Origin: Oscheius tipulae
Lineage: Eukaryota; Nematoda; Chromadorea; Rhabditida; Rhabditidae
NCBI GenBank assembly: GCA_037178975.1
Contig: JASJZH010000003.1
Coordinates: forward strand, 4,216,001 to 4,280,000
Direction: 5' to 3'
DNA length: 64,000 bases
The position numbers were made by a program, and so were the translations under genes. The notes under the pieces were generated by a model. That model saw only the letters and a list, made by a program, of their open reading frames with translations. It did not search any database and was not told the origin of the DNA. Shown in pieces: positions 44,267-55,490 of the stretch (position 1 is its first letter; each line of letters starts with the position of its first letter).

Positions 44267-46101
44267 TTGCGCTGGGTAGCGCTAGAAGCAGTGAATGGTC
44301 TGTAAAGATACTGTACAATTAGGTTCGTCAATGTATGGAATACAGAAAGACACGCAAATAATGTATACTTTGGGAGAAAGAGAGTTTCAGCTTTCGGCGT
44401 GCAGCCGCCACATAAAACTGACGGCTTGAATGTCAATTGTTCGCGTTAATGATGGCTATAGATTTATTTCAAGCCCTCCAGCATGTCAGATATCTGAAAG
44501 AGGGACAGTTCCATTGTGCCTTGCTTCACAATGCTAATCGGATGAGCCAAAGTGGATTGTGCCGCTCTTTCCTTGGGGGCGAAAGGGCGAGAGGCACTCT
44601 CTCGTTAATTACGAGAAGACCTTTGTTTAGAACATTTCAAAAGTCTAAGAAACATTTGTTTGGTTTTAAGAGAAGACTGACTCTCGTCTAATTGAACTCT
44701 TTTTGTAGCTTTTCTTTGTTTCCACATTTTCATATTAATCTTACAGAATGAGCAAACTATTTTTAGACAAGATGAAAATGAGGCAGTTATGGGTTGGCCG
44801 ACGGAAGCAATTCATAGAAAACGGCAATCGCTACAGGAAAGATGGATTTTGACGGGGTGAAAGAGGAAGGAAAGAGAAGCTTTTATTGCTATTTGCTGTA
44901 GAACGAATTGGATCCAGGAAATTGCAGACAAAAACAAATAGAGAGTTGGAGAGTAATGACTCTAAACACCGTTTCAGATGAGCATCTCTCTGATTGTTAG
45001 GCTTTGTGTGCAATGAGAGTATTAGGCAGATCAGTTATGATAACCAGGTTAGGTATGTCCGGTTTATCGCAATTTGTTTATCCTGCCGGACCAACAGGGC
45101 TCAAAACAAAGGGTAGAAATCTATGTGTGCGAGTGAATGTAGAGAAAAACAACGTTAGCTCAAATAATATTTCCCGCCAGAGCCAATTCAAAAAAGATAC
45201 GCAGCCACGTATTTATTTTCGTTCAGACGTGTAGTTTTCTATGTCGAACTAGGCTGTTCCCTTTTCCTAAACTTTTTCCTTCTTTTGTTTTGAATACTAT
45301 TACTCTTTGCTCTCAATAGCTGCAATGAAATCACGTTATTTTCCTGTCAAAATGGCTACCTTGCCAGCCTAATTAGCATCATTTAGTCAAAAACGCTAAA
45401 GAGCACCAATAACCAATAAATATGATTACCAAATCGTAAATTTGTTATAGGGAAATATCTAGCAGCAATAATAATTTCCAACTATGCTCGTTTCAACATC
45501 AAATCTGGCCAAAACCACCCAGCCTTGAAAGTTCAATATTCTCAGTCGTATAAGAATAATTCAGCCTTATGTGCTATTGCAAATAACTATATGAAGAAAG
45601 AAGAACATAGCAAAATGTTCCAAAGATAAGGTTCTCCGAGTTTCCTAGAGATGTCCTGTAAATGGACATTTATAAGAGCATGGCCGGAGCCCCCGAGACG
45701 AGAGTGAGAGTCTCTGCCCGCCCCTCGCCCTCTCCTACTCTCGTCACCTCCTCTGCATCTCTGCTCGCCGGCTAAAACGAATGTTGGACGATTGCCAAAC
45801 GATGTCTGTGCTCTAGCCGTACTTGATTCGAATGAGAATAGTCATCTAGATCTCATTCTGCCTTTTCTTTTTCTCCTGTGCTGCGGTTTTCTTTCCTAGC
45901 TCTTTCACCAAGGTCTGCGCTGATCGATCGCGGTTGTTCATGCTTACCATGGCTCATTACCCTTTTTTCTTCGCAGTTTTACAAGACCCTTTTTTTGCCA
46001 TAATTATAGTCAAGACCTTTACAACTTTTTCCCTCGAAACTATGGACAGAAATCTTTCTTCGATTTTAATCTCAAAAACTAATCGGCTGATTACGTTGCA
46101 G
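44267..46101. other. 1.8-kb intergenic region between AC9 and Spt6 genes
   Basis: Divergent promoter region. It has a pyrimidine-rich, GAGACGAGAG-containing stretch (45690-45770) and AT-rich sequence. Open frames of up to 84 codons but none convincing. It ends TTACGTTGCAG directly before the Spt6 ATG. Confidence 0.45.
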
Positions 46102-49100
46102 ATGGACTTTATTGATCACCAGGCAGAGGTATCTGACGGAGAGGGATCATCGGATACGTCGATCAACAACGATCAACCAAAACCGGGACAAAAGCGAAAA
46201 CAGAAAGAGAAAAACCGGAAAAAGCAGAAGAGACCACGGCGGATTGATAGCGAGTACTCTTTTGTTATTTTTTTTGCTAACTTGTAATTTAGTGACGAAG
46301 AGGACGAAGATGATGATGAAGCACGTGCAGCAGAAGAGATGAAGGACTTCGTTGTGGACGAACTTCCAGTGGAGGAACACGATGAGGAAGCGTCGGAAAA
46401 ATCGGAGAAGTCGGATAACGAAGAAGCGTTGGGAGAACTTGACGAGGATGACCTCGACCTGATCGAGGAAAATCTCGACAATGGCCAAAATCGACGTGTC
46501 GTCGTGGAAACTTACGACTCTGACGAAGATCTCGACGATCGCACTGCCATCCAGAACAAGCTTTTCGCTCCGAATGTTAGTCTTTTTTCTAACTCCGAAA
46601 AATGTAATTGCAGGAAGATGATGAGGACTTCCCTAGTCGCCGCGTCGAAGATCGAGAAGAACCCCTCAGTGCTTCGGAAGAAGAAGGCAGTGAAGATAAT
46701 TTCATCGTGAATGAGTTCGACGGAGAGAAACAAAAACGGCGACGTCTTCAAAAACAGGAACGAATTCACATGCCAGTTGGGTAGAATTGCTGTTATCTTT
46801 TTCTCAAAATTGGAATTTTAGTGCTCTCGATGAAGCCCGTGAAGTATTCGGAGGCGACGATTTCGACTTCGACGGTTTTTACCAGGATCGTGAAGGAGAA
46901 GACGAAGATGAGGATGCTGAGCAGATTGTGGAGGATGAAGAGGACGATGAGGAACGAGAAGAAGACGAATACGGGGAGGCTATTCCGAGAAGACGTCGTC
47001 GTAAGAAGGTCGCTAACGAGGTCTCGATCATCGAGCAGATGGAACCGTCGGAGCTCGAACGTGGTTTCATGACGGCCATGGACAAGAAAATTATGCTCGA
47101 GGACAAGCCAGAGAGGTCTGTTCTGTTTTGTTTCCAAGCATATGATATCTGTTCCAGGTTTCAACTACGTCGCACGCCCGTGACGGAATGCGACGAAGCA
47201 GATCTCACCAACGAACAAAAATGGATCTACGATCTCGCCTTCCTGAGCGAAACTGCCTCTGACCAAGGCAAAAGATCAGTCAAATGCTTGAGAGATCTCA
47301 TCGACGATGGAAGTGAACACGGGTAATTGCCATATTTTTTTGCTCATAATTATGTTGTTTTGCAGCTCATATCGGACTAAAGAGAAAAGTGTCAAGGAAG
47401 CAATTAAGGAGGTTCTTCGCTGCATCCGTCTACAATTCTTCGAGCCTCCGTTCATCAAGCACTATCGCAAGGAGTTCCATCGCGGTTTGCTCACTTTGGA
47501 CGAAATGTGGAGAATCTACGAGTTCGACGAAAAATGGTGTCATCTCCAGGAGAGAAAAAACAAAGTCATGGAATTGATGAGGAGAATGCAGACCTTCCAA
47601 ATTGAGTCGCAAAGCGCCAAAAAAATTGTCTCCGAGCTCGACATCCATGAGTAAGCCATTTTTTTTTCTCCGATTATTCCGTCTTTCAGCCTGGTCAAAG
47701 TCCAAGACGAAGAGACCCTAGCCGACGTTTACTCCCAATTTCAACTGTATCACGGCAATGAAATCGGCAAAATGATGGAATGGGAAAAAATGAAAAAAGG
47801 CGAAGAGGAAGGCGGACTGAGTACAAAATATAAAGTTGGCTCAAAAACGGACCAGTATCAGGTACGGATAGAGTGCTCCTTGTCTAGAAATGACTTCAGT
47901 TTTTCATCGATAACGGCATTGCCGAGATGGCGAAACGTTTCGGTCTGACTGCACGCCAATTCGCAGAGAACATGGACTGGAAGAGACACGAAGTCGAACA
48001 GGATCCGATGTCGGTGGATGATGCTGCCACAGAATACATTTCTTCCGTTTTCCCAACAACCGACGATGTCATCAAGGCCGCATCTTTCATGGTGGCTAAA
48101 GAAATCAGCCGTCAGCCTGAGGCATGTTTTTATCCGCACAACAATAAGATCTCCTTGCAGGTGCGATCGAAAGTGCGTCGTGATTTCCGTCATCGCGCGA
48201 CCATTTCTGTCCGTCCGACGAAAGTTGGTCGAGCTCAACTAGACGAGGCAAGTCCAATTTACAGCAAAAGGTACTTTCTGTCTCAGTCTACTCGTTGACT
48301 GATCTCTTTCAGATATCTCAAAGAAAAGCCGATCAAGGAGCTCAAAAATGACGACTTTCTCTACTTCTGGAAGCTGAAACAGGGAGGACTCCTCGATGTT
48401 TCCATCGGATGTGACAGTGTTCATGAAATCAAAAACAAAGACACTCTTGCTGATGCAGTTCTATTGGAAGCTCCCTTCCGAAAAGTGCGCATGCTTATTT
48501 GAAGATAACATCGAAAAAATAATTTATAGGACGATTACACAGAGCAGGGCGAGCATTGGAACAAAGTGCGCGAGGATGCCGTTAGAAAAGCAGTCAACGA
48601 GATGCTCATCCCTTATCTAAAGACCGAACTCGAGACGAAGCTCCTCGAAGAGGCGAAGACATACGTGGCCGAGGTTCGTTCACTTGTCTCTTTTCATCTA
48701 AATCTTCGTATTCTCTGAAAAATGTTTTGTTTAAACCTCTTCGCGCTGCTTTTTGAGTTCTTCCAATAGACGTTTGGTCTCTTCGACTTCTGCTCTGGCC
48801 GCGGCGGCGTGTTCTTGAGCTCTTTGCATCTCCTCCTTTAATTCGGCCAATTGAGCTTCTCTATCTGGTTTGGGAAGATCATCGGGAAGTTTTTTCATAG
48901 CTCTGAATGAATTTGAATGAAAAATAGTCGTAGAGGACGCGAGGTGGCTCAAGCAAACAACAAATGACCGGTGTGGGAGGGAGGCATCAGCCGGTTAGAT
49001 GTTGGCGTAACAGCATTGTGTAAAGCGGACATCTGGGGCGGTTTTGACTCGGTGAGAACTTTGTTTTTAGCAATGCAGTGCCGAGATTCGACGTCGGATC

Positions 49101-51998
49101 GAGAGCCAAGGATTCAAACCACATAACTATGGACACGCGATCGATGAGGACCATGAGTTCGCTCGACATGTAAATGTTATTGTTTGTTAATCATATGGAA
49201 TCAATTATAGGGCTCTATCCGTGTTATGGCCATTGCCTATCCAGATGATCATCTGGAAGCCAGTTTCGGAGCAATTGTTAACGAAGATGGCCAGGTGGTC
49301 GATTATGTTCGTCTCGTACATCTGCTCAAAAAGGATCGACATGACGATCAGAAACACCTCAAGGTATTGTGCTCAAGCACCTTTTTTAATCAGAAGTTTG
49401 TAGCAACAATCAATGGATTTTCTGAAAAAGATGATCGAACGCAAACGCCCCCATGTCGTGGCCCTTGTTGCCCGTGATTTGGAAGCGATCCGATTGAAGA
49501 AAGATATCGAAATTGCCGTAACCGATGTCGCCAGGGATGAAGGCATCGACATCCCGCCGGTGGTCTTTCTCGAATACGATACAGCAAAGGTCTACGCCGG
49601 TTCAAAGCTTGCCGTGGTTGGTTCTTCTCTTTTTTGTGTTTCTACTAGTCTTTAGACCGAATTCCCGGACTACCCAATCACTCTCCGCGCTGCTATTTCT
49701 GCCGCCAGAACTCTCGTCGACCCCCTCATCGAAATGACAGCCTTGTTCAATCAAGACGAGGATATGATGTGTCTTGCTATGCATCCGCTCCAATCCGACG
49801 TGGACAAGAAAATGCTCAAAGAGGCCATCACCAAACAAATGGTCAATTCTGTCTGTGAAGTTGGCTGCGACATTAACAGGTATCTTTTCTTTCATAAAGT
49901 GGATAAGAATTGTTCCCACTATGTTAGCCAACGATTTTGAACTTCATTTTGTTGGATCGATGATGGGATAAAGCAGTTTCTGTGAAAACCAAGACCAAAT
50001 CATTTTGCATTTGTCTAGTTACTAACGGGCACATTTTCAGATGCATCGAGAACAGTCACGACACGAACATGATCCAGTTCATCGCCGGTCTCGGTCCAAG
50101 AAAAGCCTTCAATTTGATTCGAGAAATTCGCCAGACGACACAGGTTCTAGGCAGTCGAACAAATCTCGTCACCCATTCGAAAATGGGCCCGAAAGTTTTC
50201 ATGAACTGTGCCGGTTTCATCAAAATCGATCTGAGCAGAGTAAGAGTTTTCGTATTCTTGACTATTCTCTTTTCAGTTGACGGATCGGGCTGAGGAGTAT
50301 GTGGAGGTATTGGACTCGTCCAGAATCCATCCCGAAACTTACGAATGGGCTCGCAAAATGGCTGTTGACGCGTTGGAAGTTGATGACAATGCGGATCCTC
50401 AGGCGGCAATTGAAGAGCTGATGAATGCGCCAGAGAGACTAAAAGATCTCGATCTTGAAGCGTTTGCCGATGAGTTGGACAGACAAGGATTTGGAGAGAA
50501 GAGAGCCACTCTTTACGATATTAACGACGAGCTTCAAAACAAATATAAGGATCACAGACGCGAATACGAACAGATGTCCTTGACAGTAAGCTTCTAGTCT
50601 TTTCATTCCAATTATAAGTTTATTTAGGAACTTCAGGAAGTTCTCACAAAAGAAATGAAAGACATGTTGAAAGCAGGAAAACTCGTTCAAGGAGTGGTCA
50701 TGGGAGTTCAACATCGTCGTCTGAAAGATTCGGATCGTGAAGCGACGGATCGTGTGCCGATAAGGGAGGAGACTTCGAGTGGACAAAGCTGGGTCTGTCA
50801 GTTCTGTTTCGAGAAGAAGGCGACACCCCAAGAAGTCTATGATCATATTGCTCAAGAGGTTCGTCATTATAGTTCCAGCTTTCAAATTGTTAGTTTTAGG
50901 ATCCCAGAAAAGGTGGTTGTGCTGGTGTTCCTGTTGGTATTAAGGTTCGTCTCGACTGTGGATTCATCGGATTCGTTCCAAATAAGAACCTCAGCGATGA
51001 TCCGAAATCGTTCAAACATCCGCTCGAACGAGTTCAAATCGGAAGAATGATCTGGTGTCGAGTGATAACAGTTGAAGTCGAGAAACTCAGTTGTCTCCTC
51101 ACGTGCAAATCGTCAGATCTACGAAATGAAGACTCTTCCGAGAAAGATCGGTACGTTTTTGGCAGTAGTTCATCCTTCAAGTTGTTTTAGCTATTGGGAC
51201 ATTGACGCTGAGGAAGAAGACAAAGCAAATGACGCTCTGGAGCGACGAAGACAGACGGATTCTGGCGGTGTTGTCAAACGCGTCATTCAGCATTCCGCCT
51301 TCCAGAACATTTCCTATCATGACGCTCAACGACAGCTCTCTAAAGCCGATCAGGTATTTAATTGATTGGTAACAAAACTTCCAAAATTTCAGGGTGAATG
51401 CATAATTCGGCCGTCTTCAAAATCGGCGGATCGTCTAACTGCTACGTGGAAAGTGACGGACGGCGTCTATGCCAACGTTGAAATCCAAGAACAGGACAAG
51501 GAACAGCTGTTCACTCTCGGAAAAAGGTTAATCATTGGTGGAGAAGAATTCGAGGACTTGAACGAAATAATTGCTCGTCACATCCAGCCGATGGCAGCCC
51601 ATGCGAGAGAGATTATCTTCAACAAGTACTATCAGGATGGTATTTATGCCGAAGATATCGGTGATGTGGAGAAACGTCTTCGCGAAGAAAGGAAAAAGAA
51701 TCCGGGTCGTACTCCCTATTGTCTGACACCGGCTGTCAAGTATCCGGGCAAATTCATGCTCTCTTTTGCTCATCCTAAATTCGCCAAGATACTCCACGAA
51801 TACATGACAGGTTGGTTCTTTTAGTTTAGTTAAAAAATGTAATTTCAGTTACACCGGACGGCATTCGTTTCCGACAAAGAATTCACGCCTCTTTCGACAA
51901 TCTCATCATTTGGTTCAAGGCCAATTGGAACGACATTCCTAGTCTAGGTGAGACCTTTTTCCGTTATAATCTAGGTAACAATTTCAGGCTACCGCTAG
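46102..51998 (+). CDS. emb-5: Transcription elongation factor Spt6
   Basis: Histone chaperone and RNA polymerase II elongation factor, nuclear; the C. elegans ortholog is EMB-5. The ATG follows TTGCAG directly. The acidic N-terminus ([20 protein letters not shown]) and the IWS1-binding region ([20 protein letters not shown]) lead to the helical core ([32 protein letters not shown]), the death-like and YqgF domain ([20 protein letters not shown]), the HhH ([50 protein letters not shown]), the S1 domain ([20 protein letters not shown]), then tandem SH2 ([38 protein letters not shown]). About 21 exons. Intron 48122-48160 is GC-AG. A roughly 400-bp intron (48676-49071) contains an antisense gene. 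The protein ends at the tSH2, without a long C-terminal tail. Confidence 0.95.
48731..48898 (-). CDS. Nested antisense gene: 55-residue coiled-coil protein
   Basis: Inside an Spt6 intron, on the opposite strand. The ATG at 48898 lies 5 bases after a CATTCAG acceptor. Single exon: [55 protein letters not shown], stop TAA at 48731. A PxxLPKP-type start precedes a continuous amphipathic helix of about 40 residues with heptad-like spacing and alanines in the middle. The regular helix and the trans-splice site suggest it is real. Function unknown; possibly a small assembly factor or peptide regulator. Confidence 0.55.
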   Translation of the reverse strand: MKKLPDDLPKPDREAQLAELKEEMQRAQEHAAAARAEVEETKRLLEELKKQREEV

Positions 51999-52168
51999 TC
52001 GTTCTCTTCACCTGACGGCTTCAAAACTCACCATTTTTCTGTCAAAGTTCCTCTATTTTTCTAGTATTGTACGTGTTTTAACGGGCTCCATCTGTCTTCC
52101 ATCCTGTCTGTTATTCCCAGTGTTAAAAAGAGTTCATAATGAATCTCGAAGAAGTCTATCTTCTCTTT

Positions 52169-54271
52169 CTACAAAACGTCATTTTTTGATTCTTCTGCTC
52201 GTTTATGAAGTTCTTTCAGACGCAGAGAACCTTCCTCCATTGTGTACCTGAGCGAGTTTCGTCGATCGCTCAAATTCCGAGACGAAAAAGTCTTTCGTGG
52301 GGCTAGACCGATGATAGAGGCAGAGCGACTAATAAATCCGTGAGATGGCTTCTCGGAGACGTCCTCTCTGAAAGCTTTTGATACAGCATACACTATTTAT
52401 TAATAATCAAAAAGACTTACGGATTGACTGGGACAATTCTCTCCCTGAGCGTTGCGAGGTTTGCAGAACTGCCTAGTGGCACCATCCTCACTTGACTGAC
52501 TGATGTCGGAAGTCTGCAATTTCATTTACCTGATCAAAATATTATTTTACTTGATGTGAGCAAGAGATCCCTCCCTAGCCCGATATTTTCTCAGTTGCGC
52601 CGTTTCCTCCGTGTAAAGAGGAACCCATTGATCGTCCCAGAAGGCGTCTTTCTTCAGTTCTGGCGTCTTACCATAACCGTCGTCCACAATTTTGAGTCCC
52701 ATCTGAACAAGTCCTTCTTGTTTCGAGCTCTACTCACAGCTATATTTCGGTCAATGAGGATGTTTGTCTCGAAGTCGCTGAAAGAGATTATTCAATTGAA
52801 AACAAAACTCACTCGTCGTCCTCTCCCCACGGATTCAAAAGGGTCTCCGACACTTTCAGCCATCCCATGTAGAAAAGAAATTGGATACTGGTCATGAAGG
52901 GGAAGATCAGATCAATCTAGAGCCTGTTTTTCAAATAGGACGAAGTTACATTATCGTTGGACAGAGAAAACTCTCCGACGAACTGACGAGCAACGACGCA
53001 AACCAAAAAATACATGTGGACGGCGAGACAGACGATGGTTGGATAGATCTAGTTCATCTTGAAGAAACTTTTCAAAAGTCATTACCATCGGCAGAGGTAC
53101 CCAGTCGTAGTTACAAAGCCATGCGAGGTCAGTACGAAACTTTTTCACCTCCTGAAAAACGTTGTTCCTATTTAAAGAGAGGTGTAAGGATGTGCTCACA
53201 ACTGTTTGGATCGGCCAAGTTAACGCGATGGCGCAGTGGCAAGCGGCGCGCTGTGACAATCGAGCAGAGAAGGGTTCGAGTTTCAAGTCAATGATGAACG
53301 CTCATGCACCACTCTTACGGATAGTGCGGAAAATATTGAGAGAAAGACACTGAGGCTTTTTTTCTTTTGTGGTTGATTGATTACCTCGGATAAAATGGTG
53401 ACGTAGTAGTCTCCCTCGATGAGTCCTTCCTTCCGAGCACTAAAAGAGTTTGAATTAGAGTGGAAAACCCACTTGTAGATGAGACTCCACGCCCAATTGA
53501 ACGGGAGAAAGTACTTGTTGTAATTGTACTGAATCTGGTCAAAGTTCTCTTTCTCATGAGGCATCATGAAACCTAAAACAAAGATCAGAGTATGACAGAG
53601 AAACACCTGCTGCGACAAGACAATCCAGCGTTGGAAATCGTTTTCTACATCTCATTGACAGATCCCGGAATACCAGTACCTAGATAATAGTATTGTCAAA
53701 CATTTTTTTTGAACTACCTGAGTCAACTGACTGTATCTGACTATGTTCCTTCTGTACTGTCTGGACCGTTCCGAGTCGCCTCTCACGTAAAGAGCTGTCA
53801 TAAGAGCAATACTAAAACTGTTACAGAAAGTACAAAAACTAATATACTTGTCCATCCAGCCAATAATGTTGTAGAGGTACCAGAAACGGAAGAGGACGCC
53901 GGCCACGAAGAATCCTAAACTTGAAACTTACTCTGTAGTCAAATAACTGAACCCAGCATCAGATCCAGTGGTATGTATTTCAGCCGAGAGTCCGTGTACT
54001 CCACTATGGTCGCAAACACTCTAAACCAAGAGTGGCAGTTTTAAAGTCATTTACTCTTGCTGTTCAGTGGTCAGAAGAAATCGAAAGATTCCGGAGACAA
54101 AAAAGTAAAGGATGAGAAAGACACTATATTGAACCCAAATGGCCTTCCAGACGGATCCATCCCATCTAGAGAAACTATTGGACTCTTCTTATAGGGGAGT
54201 AACCTGAAGAAGAGCTGGATGAATGTCCACGGATGGGAGGTCGAAACGGATAGATTATAGGCAACAGTCAT
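52169..54271 (-). CDS. Bestrophin chloride channel
   Basis: Calcium-activated anion channel of the bestrophin family; a pentamer in the plasma membrane. Exons: [174 protein letters not shown], then DD...[14 protein letters not shown] (the acidic Ca2+-clasp region), [20 protein letters not shown], and a Ser/Arg-rich C-terminus ending SKNDVL. The RFPT motif and clasp are conserved. The usual GFYVxxxVxRWW is [12 protein letters not shown]. One intron (53152-53384, 233 bp, versus about 40 for the others) contains a tRNA-like element. Confidence 0.9.
53224..53292 (+). repeat. tRNA-like element inside a bestrophin intron
   Basis: Antisense to bestrophin. A box TGGCGCAGTGG (53230-53240) and B box GGGTTCGAGTTTC (53273-53285) have tRNA-like spacing. 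The first part (GCGATGGCGCAGTGGC) looks like a real tRNA 5' half. The intron holding it is about six times longer than the other introns of the gene, consistent with an insertion. Confidence 0.5.
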
Positions 54272-54611
54272 AGATTGTATGCAACAGTCGACTGGCAGTC
54301 AGACCACGCGCATGCAAATCGAACGATCTTCATGAAAACGGCCGAGTTAATCTACTCAAATGACCGCCGGTTCGATGGAATGAACTACTGTTTTGCAAAG
54401 TATAATTCTTCGTAGAAGTTTTTAAGATTTAGTAAGTCTTCATTTACGATTTATTTGACGGTATCGAAGGGAGTTTTTAGATTGGGTCCCTTGCCGCTCC
54501 GATGGCTCGAACCTGTTCATTGCCGTCCAATCTTGCCGCTCTTCAGGAATCAAAAAAAACTACCCATTAGGCAAACAAACTTGACTGTAAGCAATTTGAA
54601 GAACTATATGG

Positions 54612-54735
54612 AGAATTCTTGTCAAGTCTTTTCAACTTCAGTTCGACTTATTAGATTCTTGTCAGGAACTCGCTTGTCTTTTGGTGCCATTTGTTCCCGA
54701 GTGCTCCAGCTGTCCGGACGTCTGTCAAAACACAG
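54612..54735 (+). repeat. Left arm of a diverged inverted repeat
   Basis: Matches, in reverse complement, the segment 55362-55490. Shared blocks include CAGGAACTCGCTTGTCTTTT and CCAGCTGTCCGGACGTCT, with scattered changes and at least one single-base indel. The arms enclose about 630 bp. Could be the termini of a decayed foldback or DNA transposon, or two diverged copies of an exon in opposite orientation. Confidence 0.6.
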
Positions 54736-55361
54736 TCAACTTCGATGTCTAAGTCCTAAACGAAGAGTCAACATCGAACACAAGGCAACTTCAGAAGATG
54801 TATCGTTTGGATATGTGCGTTGTCCGGATAGTTGCGTTTTAGTTGGTCATTTGCTGAATCTGTCGATTGCTCACGAAAATATTTCTTCTCCTTGTTTAAA
54901 TCATCCAAAAACAGCCATCAAGAACAGACATCTTCAGGTTCTATGCTGTGAAGTTGTTTCGATACTAGCTTTCTGATTTGCACTGCGAGGATGTGTTCAC
55001 CAGATGGTCTGAAAACTAATAGGAGAAACAATTATAGTGTGGTTTTATTTTGATCGTGTTTTAGAACTCTCAACGACTAGTTTTTACCCACCTCGACACC
55101 ACGTCTGTCTAATACCTAATTTACGCCCTTCGAAGAGAACATAACCGCAGCCCGATGCGGCCCGTAGGCTAAAGACTGAGGTTCTCAGATCTGTGTTACT
55201 CGCGACTACCACAGATTCCAGTCGAGGTAAGAGAAGAAGGGGAAGAAAGTCAATGCAAAAGTGGGGTAGAAGTTTTGGGAAAGTAGAGCTGAGAGTGAGA
55301 GAAAGGAATCAAAAGACATTGTGAAAGTAACTCAACTTTTTGATACCTGACCTGAGAGTGA

Positions 55362-55490
55362 GTAGAAGACGTCCGGACAGCTGGAGGTTTCGGGGGCAAG
55401 TGGTTCCAAAAGACAAGCGAGTTCCTGACAAGATCTGGCAAGTCAAAGTGAAGTTGGAAATGCTTGACAAATGTTGTTCGCTTTCAAACC
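55362..55490 (-). repeat. Right arm of a diverged inverted repeat
   Basis: Reverse complement of 54612-54735 as described there. On the minus strand this arm keeps an open frame (FQLHFDLPDLVRNSLVFWNH, then LPPKPPAVRTS) that is frameshifted in the left arm, hinting at a coding origin. Confidence 0.55.

Noticed and set aside
54455-54976. 173-codon open frame on the plus strand as a gene
   Set aside because: It overlaps an inverted repeat arm, reads like no known protein, and has no splice or start context.
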